Assembly: GCA_025677835.1 (NCBI GenBank)
Contig: JAIXMR010000115.1
Span: forward strand, 22,349 to 86,348
DNA: 64,000 nt
From: Sporodiniella umbellata
Lineage: Eukaryota; Mucoromycota; Mucoromycetes; Mucorales; Rhizopodaceae
Direction of reading: 5' to 3'
Shown here: piece after piece, positions 38,039-48,526 of the stretch
Position numbering within the stretch: position 1 is the first letter of the stretch
How the letters are laid out: every line of letters begins with the position of its first letter
Position numbers and translations under genes: made by a program
Notes under the pieces: generated by a model
Seen by the model: the letters and a program-made list of their open reading frames with translations, nothing else
Databases searched by the model: none
Told to the model about the DNA's origin: nothing

Positions 38039-40432
38039 TTAGAGTAAAGCATGGCCTTCGGTTCTTTCCTCGTTTAGTATGGAATGATGGGTTTGAAAGT
38101 CAAGTTCGGACCAAGGCAGTGAGAATTGACCTTCAGTGAATTCGTTTGAATCCAAAAATGGCGAGGAGGGAAATGGCGTGGCGGGCATGAGGGAGGAGTA
38201 GTCCAAAAGGGAAGGTGGTTGTGGTGGTTGTGGTGGTTGTGGTGGTGGTGGTGGTGGTGGTGGTTGAAAAGAGCTGATGGAATGGTTGGAGAGAGCTTGT
38301 AGGGAAGAACTCTTTCGAATCTTGTTTTGTTGCTGTCTTGGTAAAGCCTGGAGGTCGTAAGGTTTAGTATAGCTTGTTTTGGTAGGCGAACCGTGGCGAT
38401 AGGGACCGGCAGTGGAAAGACTGCTGCTGACAGTATGAATGGATTTCCGATGGGGATGATGCGCTGCATGGATTTGGTTCATGGACCGAAGATCCATACA
38501 GGATTGCGATGTGTTGCGTAAGGTTCGTTTGGCTTCAAAGGGACTTTGTTGAAAGGAAAAAGAGAGATCGGTACTGGAGAGTTGAAGAAAAGGGGTGGGA
38601 ATCGAGGTATTGGGGCGGTCGGCAATGGTATTTCTTCTGGCCTTGGGTTGAATGACAGGCGAGCTATGGGCGCTGGTACCCATCTCGCGTGCCAAAGAAC
38701 GCATCTCGTGGTAGGGCGACATGGCAGCCAAGTGTTGAGTGAGCTGCATGGCTCTTCTGTACTCTTCAGGCCAGGTCATGTCCACCGGCTGGAGTACACT
38801 GAAGGCAAACGCGCTACAGTAATTCAACCAGGGCAGACCTCTGGGCACCAACCGAAAGACGGGGTCTAAGAGGAGCGACTCGACCCAGCGTACCATGGCC
38901 GATGCTGAAGCCAGGGCGATATCCTGATGAGGGTAGTGGATGACCTCGGTCGAGCCCTGAGGCAAGGGATGCTTGCAGTAATGAAAATGTAAAAGAAGCC
39001 CGTTCAGGTGATGGTGGATATAGACCAGTTTGGCTGACAGGGACAGACCGCTGGTAGGGAGTGCATCGGCTGGGAATTGGAGTTGCTTTGGCTGGTGTAG
39101 TACAAGATGATGAGGTAACCTGAGCATATCCTCGTCCATCATGTACTGGAGTTGCATCACAGCCAACGTTTCTTCCACAATCTGATTCTCGTCTCGCCTG
39201 TCCATCTGAAGCTCTTGCCGTTTTGTAACCCGGCGTAGATGAGTGTAGATATGAGCGAGGGTGATACTGAAATGAAACAAAAGTCTTTCGGTCTCTTGTT
39301 GGCCCAGGGAGGAGGGAAGAGCGTCCTTATGCACCAAGAGTTCTAACTCGAGATTCTGTTCTACACTAGAGAGAGGGTTATTTCCATTTTGAGCAATCTG
39401 TTTTTTTTTTTTTTTTTTTTTTTTTTTATATACCATAACAAGACATGGTATCTGAGAACCATATAAAAAGCTCGCTTCTTAGTTTCTGATTCAGGTGAGG
39501 TAGCGTCCGGGTGATAGATGAGACGATCCAGTTCCAATATCTTGCAGAGCTCAACCGCCCGCTGAAGTAGAGACTTGCTGCGCTCAAAGTAACCCTCCTG
39601 GTTGTTTTCAGTGTATTTGACCAAAATAAGCAAGGTCTGAATCATCTCCACACACGGCCGGCCGACCCATTCGTCCAGCATCTGGATTGTCTTGTGATAA
39701 TAGTGGCTCTTTTCTTCCTCCGTCGAAGGCTGATAGGCCAGCGAGAGGGCACAGATAGCATAGATCAAGACGGCGGGTGTTTCGTGCGCTGAATAGAGTG
39801 GATTAAAAGCGTCGGGTAAAAAGAGGGAGAACGAAGGCTGGATGTGCATCATGAAAAAGTGCACCAGCTCGTCTTGCCGGGTATTTGTGTTGGGGTTGAT
39901 CTGGGCGTTTTTGGGTGAAGAACAACGACTGCTCTGAGAATCCCCTGTGGTGGATGAATTCATAATATCTTGGATATAGTAAGGACTACCCATCTCGTTC
40001 ATCACAAATCGATTCTCGCCCCCTTCCTCTGCTTTCACTGTCGCTTTGGATTAGTCTTGCCAAAAACCGACCCTTTCTCTTACCTGGAGGATCGTCTAAA
40101 AGCTGTTGTTTTCGCATCGCTTCTTCAATCATCTGCATCCCGCCCAGAGAGTGGATGGCCTTTTCCATCACCTGGATTCGGTTCTCTAGGGATTCAATGT
40201 ACTGTTTATTCGCTCCTCTCTTTGGCGTGCTACTTTCAAATATACAGGTAACAGAGGACCTCTTACAAGTGCTGCAGGGTGTTTCACCATCGCATTTTAC
40301 CTACACAGCACATTAAAATCTCTCTCTCTCTCTCTCTTTTTTTTTTCTTACCTTTCTTCGGCGGCAATCTTTGCATGCTCTTACTATTTTTTTTCTTTTG
40401 CCTTCCGTGCTTGCTTTGTCTTTGGGTGGCAT
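38039..40432 (-). CDS. Zn2Cys6 fungal transcription factor
   Basis: Binuclear zinc-cluster factor with the ATG at 40432 (MPPKDKASTEGKRKK). The cluster CKDCRRRKVKCDGETPCSTCKRSSVTC is joined over a short intron with a TC repeat and a 5' GTAAG donor. A coiled-coil linker (YIESLENRIQVMEKAI) follows. The fungal-specific middle domain spans roughly 150-400 (DAFNPLYSAHETPAVLIYAICALSLAY, WVGRPCVEMIQTLLIL, ELDRLIYHPDATSPESETKKRAFYMVLRYHVLLW). The long C-terminal exon ends in a low-complexity tail with poly-Pro (GGT repeat on the plus strand) and Ser-rich motifs. Target genes cannot be inferred. It is convergent with the alpha/beta hydrolase. Confidence 0.88.
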
Positions 40433-41458
40433 AAAAACTCGGATGTTTAATTGATTTTTTATTTCTGTTTTTTTTTTTTTTTTTTTTTTTTTTTCTCTTT
40501 CCACACACTCAATAAATAAAAATTTACACACACAAAAAAAAAAAAAAAAAAAAAAAAAAAGGGAGGAAGAGGGAAAAGAAAAAAAGGTGAAAAGAAAATA
40601 AAAAAATAAAAATAAAAAGGCAACACTTGAGGTAACCACGCCCTTGAATGATGATGATGAGCGGCTGAGTATCAAGTTTTTTTTTTTTTTTTTTTTTTTT
40701 TTTTCTTTTTTTTAAAAAATTTCACTCATTAACTTGCTTTTATAGATGAATAAAAAAAAAAATCCTGATCTTTCCCTGTCTTTTCAAGAAAAAAGGGCTC
40801 AAAAGCATTGAATGCGGATTCACCCAGTGTTTAAAATAAAGCGCAATGGGGTTTTCTAAAAAAGCGACAACGATAAAAAGAAAAATTTTAATAAAGTCAA
40901 TCTTATTCTGTCTGTTTCTTTCAACTCACCTGCTCATCACATGCTATCGATACGATTCTCCGCTCTCTCTCACTCACACATAGTGCACGTTCCTGGTGAG
41001 GTTAAGCCCAAGCCATTATTATTATTATTATTATTTTTTTTTTTTTTTTTTTTTTTTGAATATAGCCAGCTATTTATAGTGTGCTCTTTGCTAACGCAAC
41101 GCAGGACGATCCCCTTTGAACGGCTATGCCATTGTAGGAACAAATTCTAAAATAACCTATTTCTACCTTTGCATTGTCTAAAACAATAAAAAAGGGTGTG
41201 CATCACCACAGCTCTCTCTCTCTCTTTCAGCTTTTTTAAGAATCCCACTTGACGCATTTAGATCTAGCCTGGGCCTATCAAAGATCGGATTCAGTATTCT
41301 TAAACACTCTTCAATTTTGTTTTAAAACTTGGCTTACATGACATAGGAGAGAAAAACCATGGCGGAGTTCCACACGCCTTATGCCTTGACACACGCCAAA
41401 AAAAAAAAAAAAAAAAATTTTTTTTTGGTTGTTTTTTTCTATTTTATCCATAGCCACC
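40433..41458. other. intergenic, homopolymer-rich
   Basis: About 1 kb between divergent starts. Long runs: T at 40470-40493, A at 40535-40560, T at 40678-40704 and 41035-41057, A at 41399-41417. A TTA repeat sits at 41018-41034. No open frame is supported. Confidence 0.5.
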
Positions 41459-41997
41459 ATGTCTGTAAGACTTCCTTCTGCTGACGATCTTGAACAACTG
41501 GAAGATATTGGTATTTAAAAAAAAAAAAAAAAAAAGGAAGGAGATCCTGTTGGACTCATGGATTTTAGAAAAACAATGGGCTGTCAAAGCCATGCACCAT
41601 GCCGAAACCTATTTCAACTTGATTTCAGCTATGGATGGCAGTCAACTTCGTTTAACAAAGTAAGTTTTGTTCTGAAAGAGCTCAGACATTGACTTGCGTG
41701 GTTAGTATTGACGACGAGATCTTTCAAGATTTCCAAGAAACGTTTCCTGAAGTGGACGTGACGCATCTGGACGAAGAACAGTTTAAATCAGCAGCCGGGA
41801 AAGAGAAATGGAGAAACTTTGTCAACAAGTATGAGAAACGAGTGAACGAATTCAACTTTGGATCCTTGATTCGTATCGACTGCAGAGAAGACTATACCGA
41901 ACAAAACACCATGTTTGGTGTGCGTATGCAATTCTATGCTATTGAAATTGCTAGAAACAAAAAAGGATTAAACACCCCTCTTAGCAAAAAACAATAA
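41459..41997 (+). CDS. PBDC1: PBDC1-family protein (yeast YPL225W orthologue)
   Basis: Small conserved cytosolic protein; the yeast member acts as a folding factor for nascent eEF1A. The ATG has a strong context (GCCACCATGT). Short exons: SVRLPSADDLEQLEDI, then EKQWAVKAMHHAETYFNLIS, AMDGSQLRLTK, and the large exon starting IDDEIFQDFQETFPEVD. Family hallmarks are visible: ETYFNLI, LTKIDDEIF, KWRNFVNKYEKRVNEFNFGSLIRI and ENTMFGVRMQFYAIEIARNKKG. Length of about 150 residues is normal. The stop is followed by a TAA/AAT repeat. Confidence 0.88.
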
Positions 41998-42104
41998 TAA
42001 TAATAATAATAATAAAAAGATGGCTGTTGTATTCTTGTATAAAAATATTATTATTATTATTTTTGGATCGATCAACACCCTTAGCTATCTCTAGGGGGTT
42101 GATA

Positions 42105-42904
42105 TTATAATACGATACATTTTTTGGTGGGCAATCGAGTTCGACGTGAAGCCACAGTCATGTGTGTGGCGGTTTGGATGATGTGGGCTATGTTCTGGTT
42201 TAATTTCGCACTGCATTCAACGTACTGTGTGTTTAAACGTCTTGCCAGTTGATGAGCCTAAGAAAACACAGATTAAAGATCCCCCCCCCCTCTTTTTTTT
42301 TTTTGAGAGAGTCATTTACTTGTTCTGGCGTGATCAGTTGTCTGCCATCTGCTCTTAATTCTTCGATTCGCTTTGGGTTGTTTCGAAGATCACCTTTGGT
42401 TCCTACCAATAACCTGGGCACATCAAACAAAAAATGATCCATTTCAGGAATCCACTATATACAGAACGGTTGGTGACATGTGCCTAGGGAGGGGGCAAAG
42501 TGTTTACCCTGTCCCGGATGTTTTCAAACGATTGGGCTTGATCAATAGCAAAGCAAGCTAGGATAACGTCTGTTTCTGGATAACACAAAGGTCGAAGTCG
42601 GTCGTATTCCTCTTGCCCTGCTGTATCCCATAGGGCAAGCTCAATCGATTTACCTGAGGCCAGCGTAACCATCGCTACATAGTTTTCAAACACGGTCGGT
42701 ACATATTCCTGTGGCCAAGTCAGTAAGCCACTCCTCCTTTATTCTACTCTACCTCAGGAAACTGATGGTGTTGGTAGACATGCAACAGACAAGTCTTTCC
42801 ACAGAAACCGTCACCTACCACCACCAACTTCTTTCGGGTTAGCTAAGATAAAAACAGTCATTAAAATCTTTTGGATTCTGTATCTCTCTTTACTCTGGGC
42901 ATAG

Positions 42905-42936
<32 letters not shown>

Positions 42937-43047
42937 ATAATAAAAAAAATAAAGAAAAGAAAAGAAAATTCTCAGAAAGCTCACTTGCTCAATCTCTTTC
43001 TCTCTCTCTTTCTCTCTTTCTCTCTCTCTCTCACTCGCTCTATTTTA

Positions 43048-43078
<31 letters not shown>

Positions 43079-43132
43079 CAGCCACCACTTTTGTACGACG
43101 CGTTGGGTCATCACTTGATCCTCTGATTCCAT
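42105..43132 (-). CDS. second Rho-family GTPase with atypical P-loop
   Basis: Rho-type GTPase with a P-loop GDGFCGKT, in which Phe replaces the usual Ala. Other motifs are intact: [41 protein letters not shown], the Rho insert NPKRIEELR and [10 protein letters not shown], then a CaaX box CIVL predicting geranylgeranylation. Compared with RHO1 it shares intron positions (before the switch I segment, before WIPE/WISE, and at the SHEE/PEQ boundary), suggesting common descent. The first exon is inferred: an ATG at 43132 (MESEDQ) would splice with a GTGATG donor to LTRKKLVVV, skipping A/T- and CT-rich DNA; this start is weak. Confidence 0.8.
43000..43079. repeat. CT-rich and poly-T tract in the presumed Rho intron
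   Basis: CTCTCT and CTTTCT repeats followed by a run of about 26 Ts (43052-43077). If the MESEDQ exon is right, this lies in its first intron. Confidence 0.7.
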
Positions 43133-43163
43133 TCTCCACGCTTATTCTACAGAATACGTAGTA

Positions 43164-43184
43164 CATTTTTATTATTATTATTAT

Positions 43185-43215
<31 letters not shown>

Positions 43216-43219
43216 TTTA
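43164..43219. repeat. ATT and TA microsatellites
   Basis: ATT repeat (43170-43186) followed by TATATA repeats to about 43215, in the short gap between the bHLH stop and the presumed Rho start. Confidence 0.8.
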
Positions 43220-43258
43220 TTTAGAGTCTATTTCACATGTCAATCGAACCTAGGATTT

Positions 43259-44086
43259 CTATTCGTCTTCACCATGAGGAATGATAAGTGAAGCCGAAGC
43301 GAGGGGATAGAACAGGTTAGATTTTTGATGTCGGGTGAGTTGTGTCTGGAGAGTGTACTGTAGTTCGTCCAGTTGTTTTTGTTGTTGTTGATGTAATAAG
43401 AGAGCGTTCAGGGTACTCTGAGGCAACCCGGGTGGTGAAAGGGAGGATGGAAATCGAGCCAGTGCGTTTTCTGTAGGGTTCTTTTTCTTTTCTTCTACCT
43501 GGGCTCGTATCCTGAGTGACTCTAGTCTTTCTGTTAACCGTTGGTTACGCGTCTCGAGATGCTTGATATAATCGACCGCCTTGAACAGAATGCCACTTTT
43601 CGAACACCCTTTGTCTTTCAGGTAAGGCACGAGATCTGTCATCTCCTGGAATCGATGACGGATCGCTTGCCGTCTTTTTTGCTCAGAGACCGTATGATTA
43701 TCTCGTTTCTCCATCTCGGCTCGACTCTGCCTTCGATGATGGCTAGGCTTATATGGATGATGGTACGAATGAGGATGAGGATGATGATGATGATGTTGAT
43801 GATGATGTTGATGATGCGGATGATGAATGTTGCTTAGGACGGTGGTCTTGTGGGTAAAAAATGGTAGTTTGAGTTGATCGCCTTTCTGTAAGAAAATGGG
43901 TGACATCGACAGCGGCTCTTTTTCTTTGCCTTCATGAAGGTTACTATTCCCATTGTACCCTTTTTCAGGTCGGATAATCTCAATCGGGTGGTTCACTAAG
44001 CAAATCTTGGTTATAAAAACCTTGGTTTCAATCTCTTCCTCTTTACCGTTATAAAGTGAGTAATCTAAAATATCATTGAATTCCAT
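43259..44086 (-). CDS. bHLH (zipper) transcription factor
   Basis: Single-exon protein of 275 residues. The basic region reads RRDNHTVSEQKRRQAIRHRF with the E-box-contacting His-Glu-Arg pattern (H..E..RR), then the loop and helix 2 (CSKSGILFKAVDYIKHLE). A heptad leucine zipper follows (ETRNQRLTERLESLRIR), as in Max/Mlx/Tye7-type factors. A His-rich stretch from a GAT/CAT repeat precedes the basic region, and a Gln-rich helix lies near the C-terminus. It would bind E-boxes as a dimer. The gene is compact, with 126 bp to the presumed Rho first exon. Confidence 0.85.
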   Translation of the reverse strand: MEFNDILDYSLYNGKEEEIETKVFITKICLVNHPIEIIRPEKGYNGNSNLHEGKEKEPLSMSPIFLQKGDQLKLPFFTHKTTVLSNIHHPHHQHHHQHHHHHPHPHSYHHPYKPSHHRRQSRAEMEKRDNHTVSEQKRRQAIRHRFQEMTDLVPYLKDKGCSKSGILFKAVDYIKHLETRNQRLTERLESLRIRAQVEEKKKNPTENALARFPSSLSPPGLPQSTLNALLLHQQQQKQLDELQYTLQTQLTRHQKSNLFYPLASASLIIPHGEDE

Positions 44087-44989
44087 GTCTCTCAGAAAGG
44101 GGGAATATAGCTTTATAAATCTTTATGAATAGTTTGGTCTAAAAGTATAGACAGAATCTAAAGAAGAAGAAGAAAAAAAAAAGGGTAAAAGAAAAGGTTA
44201 AATTACAGGTTTTTGTCTTGTCTTGAGTAAGCAGAAATAGCCATCCAATGACTCCGACCCTTCTACCCCGCAAAAAAGAGAAAAGCATCCAAGTGTCTTT
44301 TCTTGTGATACAGAGATCAACCAATCACAACCCTTTTCTGATAAATTGACCCCCCCCCCTTTCAAGAGGATCCGTTCAAAATCTAAAAAGAAACTCAAGA
44401 GCTTATACAGAAAAGGTTTTTTTTTTTTTCTCTATTTATTTTTCTCCCAAAGGACAAAAAAAAAAAAAAAAAAAAAAAAAACAAAAACGGTTAAGGCTCC
44501 GCTAGCTTTAAAAAAGATCTGAAGGGCCGTTAACAGATCTTTTGGAATATTATTCACCAGTGACACGGGTCCAATCTATCTAAAAAAAAAAATATTTCCT
44601 AATAGAAAGCTGTTTTTAATGACCCGATTTCATCTCCAATCGTTTTGACAGCGTACGACGCGATTTGAATCAAAGACCAGGTACAGATATCAACCAAAGG
44701 TATTTTAAATTGAATGGGCCACCTTTCTGTCGCGTTTTCGATCAACGGAGAATAGAAATAGGATTCTAATCAAAAGAAAATTACTTTCACGTGTAAAAAG
44801 AGTTTTATAATAAAAAATCATTCTATGGTCTGTGACGTAGATTTAAAACAAGGGCCAACGAGAAAGAAAGAGAAAGGGATAATCATTTAAGCTCTCTCCC
44901 ACCAAGATACCAGGAGAATGGACACATCACCCTCTAGGCGTGCGTGTGTAAGAAAAGAGAGGAGGAGGGGGGGGGGAGGAGATCATCCT
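44087..44989. other. intergenic between bHLH and GATA genes
   Basis: About 900 bp with an A-run at 44457-44481 and other shorter runs. It holds the bHLH promoter and the GATA gene's 3' flank. A minus-strand frame in 44139-44398 is short and has no domain. Confidence 0.5.
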
Positions 44990-45577
44990 TTATTCTATCG
45001 TGTTTTCTGGAGAATGAGGAGATGAAGGGAGAGGATTCAACAGACAGGCAATACTGATGGATGGAGAAAAGAGAGGCGGGCTGGGCAATAAACGTTTAGG
45101 GAGTTGTTCATAGACCATACGATGGGTCAAGAGTTTCGAAGGATGGGTCCGGTTTCGACGTTTGATAATCAAATTCTTCATTTCTATCGGTCGGTGTCGG
45201 CCATGAAGTTTATAATAAAGACCGCACGCATTACAAATCGTTTGGCCCTGTCGGTTCCGTCGCCAGAGAGGTGTCTTGGTCGTCTGACAGTTATGACAGA
45301 TGGCTGCTACCTGAGCTTGTTTCTTTTGGACAGGCAGACAACTCGCGTTCTTTTCAGATATCACTACCGGTCGGTCGGTATGTCGCGTACGGTAATAAAG
45401 CCCACACGCATTACAAATCACTTGCCCAGTAGCTGATCTTCGCCAGAGTGGTGTCACACCCGTACCACAGTTCGAACAGCTCAACTTGTCTTCTGTCAAC
45501 ACAGGACATTTATGACACGAACAAATGCTGGCCATCGTAGATGGCTTATTGTAATAAGGCGACCTGACTGTCATCAT
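44990..45577 (-). CDS. dual-finger GATA transcription factor
   Basis: Protein of up to 195 residues with two type-IV GATA fingers: [18 protein letters not shown]...[11 protein letters not shown] and [18 protein letters not shown]...[11 protein letters not shown], followed by a basic segment ([12 protein letters not shown]). Two fingers of this class are typical of fungal iron/siderophore regulators (Sre/Urbs1/Sfu1), though the usual Cys-rich linker between fingers is replaced by a short one with a single Cys. The frame begins at an ATG right after a 38-base T-run on the coding strand. That run looks like an intron polypyrimidine tract, so the real start could be an upstream exon or the downstream ATG of [10 protein letters not shown]. 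Confidence 0.88.
   Translation of the reverse strand: MMTVRSPYYNKPSTMASICSCHKCPVLTEDKLSCSNCGTGVTPLWRRSATGQVICNACGLYYRTRHTDRPVVISEKNASCLPVQKKQAQVAAICHNCQTTKTPLWRRNRQGQTICNACGLYYKLHGRHRPIEMKNLIIKRRNRTHPSKLLTHRMVYEQLPKRLLPSPPLFSPSISIACLLNPLPSSPHSPENTIE

Positions 45578-45578
<1 letters not shown>

Positions 45579-45616
<38 letters not shown>
45579..45616. repeat. A38 homopolymer directly upstream of the GATA frame
   Basis: Uninterrupted run of 38 A on the plus strand, the longest homopolymer I see in this window. On the coding strand it is poly-T followed by GATGATGACAG, which could be an intron 3' end. Confidence 0.95.
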
Positions 45617-45620
<4 letters not shown>

Positions 45621-46038
45621 GCTTTTTATTGACATGAAATGACAAAAGGAGATTCTTTCAGTTACCTTCTCCAATTTCCCTTTTATAGAATCCTCGTACT
45701 TTCTGAATGTTTCAATGATCTATTTTGGTTGAAATCTAAACAGTCCATACGTAATTGTGTTGTCTTTAAGGTTTGCTTGTTTTTAGTTATTGTTTTCTTT
45801 TGCCCTTTAAAGAGGAGTAGAAGTATAGAAACAAGGAGAAAAGCAAGAGGGGAATGAGTTTCATAGAAATGAAAGAGGATCCATTGTACTGGCTTTAGTA
45901 AACTTCTCGATTGAATTTTTTAGGGAGTTTGCTTGAATACCTCTTAAAAAGGAAATGATAATAAGAAAAGAAAAAAGTCTAAAATAAGCCTTTCTTTCTC
46001 TTTATTTTGTGCATTATTCTACTTTTATCCCCTCCCCT

Positions 46039-46071
<33 letters not shown>

Positions 46072-46894
46072 CTTTTATAGTGTCGCTTAAACTATTATCT
46101 AAAGAGCGGGAAGAAACAAATCCCATTCTGTCGGTAATTTTTGCCTGCCTCCCATTCTACACAAACTAAGCATTGTGTAATAAAGACCATCCTGTTTCGA
46201 AAAAAAAAAAAAAAAAAAAAAAAGGAGCTCTAAAGCATAGACCGTTCTTATCTAATCGCATGTACACATATATACATACACACACATGTAAACATTGATT
46301 TATCTCCTATAGTTAGAAACGCGTTATATGAACTCTAGATCGTTGTACAATGGCTATCAATACCATTCATCATCACTGATAAAGATGTTCCTCACTCCTG
46401 AATACATATTTTTCCTATCTAAACCTTAAAAGCACAGTCAAACTCTCCATCGGCCTTTTTTTTTGTGCTGTTATCCAAGAGTAGAAGTATTTAATCTACC
46501 GATCGTTTGTGGCTACTAGGCTCCTAAAGTAAGCACACACATACTATTCTCTGCTACGTTTCAAACTCAGCCGTTGATGCCAAAAGATAGCTAAAGAAGG
46601 GAGGAGGCAGGGGTTGTGAGACAGATTCTATAACAAAAACAGAAATACTCAGAGATTTTGGTGACAAAACAGTAACACTTGCTCTGGTTACTTTCTATTG
46701 AGCTTTTTTTTTTTTTTAAAAAAGCTGTAATGGAGTGAGTTTTAAAACAGTCTTAAACAGCCCTTAGTGGTGTTGTTTCGACATAACTTAATATTTTTAT
46801 TTGTTTTTTTTTTTTTGAGTTTAAATTTTTTTTTTTATTTTCCCTTCTGCTTTTTTCTCTTTCTTTCTTTTTTGAGTGCGTGTATATTAATAAG
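45617..46894. other. intergenic upstream of the orphan gene
   Basis: About 1.3 kb, no supported gene. It contains a CT repeat (46041-46072) and A/T runs (46200-46223, 46805-46816). The CT repeat may be part of a promoter. Confidence 0.5.
46041..46072. repeat. CT microsatellite
   Basis: CTCTCT repeat of about 32 bp, in the gap between the GATA gene and the orphan gene. Confidence 0.9.
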
Positions 46895-48202
46895 ATGTCA
46901 GCAAGACCAGAAATTGACGCTGATATTGATATTGATGTTCTTTTGGCTGCTGCGCTTTTAAAAAATAGCCATATCAACAAAAGTATCAATATCAATAGTA
47001 ATAACAGCAACCACAGTAGTAGTAGTAGCATCAACAGCAGTAATAATAAAAAGCCTGCTCCTAAATGTACAGAGAAGCCAGAAGAAGTTTATTACTATGC
47101 TTGTCCCCGGGGGACAAGCGAAAGCGAACGAGCAGCTATTTCTTTCTCTCTTATTCGTACTCTCCTTGAAACCTCGCATCGTCAAAAGCAATTTGATGCA
47201 CTTCTCTGGTCATTGATGGATGCTACTTTTCCAGGCCTTGTACAACACGTGATGATCGATACACCTGGTATACCTGACCATTACACCTTTTACCCTACCG
47301 AGTACCCCCAAGCCTTGTGGCAGTACATGAGGCACGATACGATACGGCCTATGGACTTGACCGAAGAAGAGCAGAGTATTATCAACCGGGTACGAAAGAA
47401 CCGAAAGCAACCCATGCCAACTCGTGAAGAAATATTGACGACAGCCGAAATTCAGAACCTTTTTAACGGTTATTACTTTCGACCTATAGCCAAAACAGAC
47501 GCGGTGGACAGCAGGGACTGTGAGGACTTTATCCAGACCGCTTCCTATGTGGCTATCTTGATTTTCGCGATAGGCAAGCCCCCAAGAAGAAAGAACCTGT
47601 TCAAGTTTGTAGACAAAGGACCTCAGGCATTGCTCAGGCTCGAGAAACGTCCCTCGCCTCAGGCTAGCCTCTTTCAGCTTTACCCTCTCACTCTGGAACT
47701 ATTGATTGGAGTCCACACCTATTTCTCCCTGAGAGTACCTCTCCGGATCCAGTTCACCAGTGAACTCATCAGTTGGACTCGTCAGCCAACCCAGGATTTT
47801 GCTCGCAAGGCAGTGATCAGTGAAGTCAAGTTGTGGAAAAACGTTGGTTTAAATCACGTACTTTTGATCAAGGACTTTCTCTTGAACTTTTCCGAATTTG
47901 TCCTCGCCACACCTGCACTCTTAAAAGAAGCAGAGGAATTCACGATGGAATACGACGCTTTCAGTCTGAACGGAATGAAATATGGTGGTTACGATCGTGT
48001 CGTACTGGGTGAACGCTTCACTGCCTTTTCTTCAAAACGTTATCTTCAAATCCTTACTCTCGCTAGAGACGTCACCGCGGTTTCTGATGCTCGTTACAAG
48101 GGCTACGCACCTAACCTTAGAAAATCCCCTTACTTTGATACCTTGGTTGAAAAATATGGTATAGCTAATCTTGCTGGACCATTTCATAGCGTCAAGGAAT
48201 AA
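46895..48202 (+). CDS. uncharacterised single-exon protein (unrecognised)
   Basis: Intact single-exon frame of 435 residues, ATG at 46895 after a TATATTAATAAG context. I do not recognise it. The N-terminal 50 residues are low complexity (Asn/Ser-rich, partly encoded by AAC/AAT/AGT repeats). The rest looks globular and mainly helical with regular hydrophobic spacing. Distinctive segments include DALLWSLMDATFPGLVQH, YPTEYPQALWQYMRHD, EIQNLFNGYYFRPI, FQLYPLTLELLIGVHTYF and YKGYAPNLRKSPYFD. No catalytic signature, transmembrane helix or zinc motif is seen. Lack of introns in an intron-rich setting is notable. Possibilities include a lineage-specific protein or a domesticated element product; neither is shown. 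Confidence 0.8.
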   Translation: MSARPEIDADIDIDVLLAAALLKNSHINKSININSNNSNHSSSSSINSSNNKKPAPKCTEKPEEVYYYACPRGTSESERAAISFSLIRTLLETSHRQKQFDALLWSLMDATFPGLVQHVMIDTPGIPDHYTFYPTEYPQALWQYMRHDTIRPMDLTEEEQSIINRVRKNRKQPMPTREEILTTAEIQNLFNGYYFRPIAKTDAVDSRDCEDFIQTASYVAILIFAIGKPPRRKNLFKFVDKGPQALLRLEKRPSPQASLFQLYPLTLELLIGVHTYFSLRVPLRIQFTSELISWTRQPTQDFARKAVISEVKLWKNVGLNHVLLIKDFLLNFSEFVLATPALLKEAEEFTMEYDAFSLNGMKYGGYDRVVLGERFTAFSSKRYLQILTLARDVTAVSDARYKGYAPNLRKSPYFDTLVEKYGIANLAGPFHSVKE

Positions 48203-48526
48203 ATAACTTCCCCCCAAAAACGGGAGTTCATACGTGTATATATTTGTATATACATTCTATATAGTATATACCAAGAAGAACCCTCCCTCTCTCTCCTTTT
48301 CTTTTCTCTTGTATGTATGTATGTGCGTATCTGTATTTCTCATCCACTTGTTGTACATCATACTTACTCACTCACACATGTATACATATACACATACACA
48401 TATTTGTATTAAAAAAAAAAAAAAAAAAAAAAGAATACTCTTATCATTCTTATTGTTACGCCCTGTACAATAAACAAAATTACGGCTATTGCTATTATTA
48501 CTATTACTATGACCTGATCTTTATTC
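48203..48526. other. convergent intergenic stretch with CA/TA repeats
   Basis: Between the stops of the orphan gene and the DDHD gene. It contains TATG/TATA and CACATA repeats, an A-run at 48412-48432 and TTA/CTA repeats near 48488-48512. Probably 3' UTRs. Confidence 0.5.

Noticed and set aside
43245..43258. T-arm-like GGTTCGATT on the minus strand
   Set aside because: The flanking bases do not pair as a T-stem and no acceptor or anticodon arm is found; it is not a tRNA.
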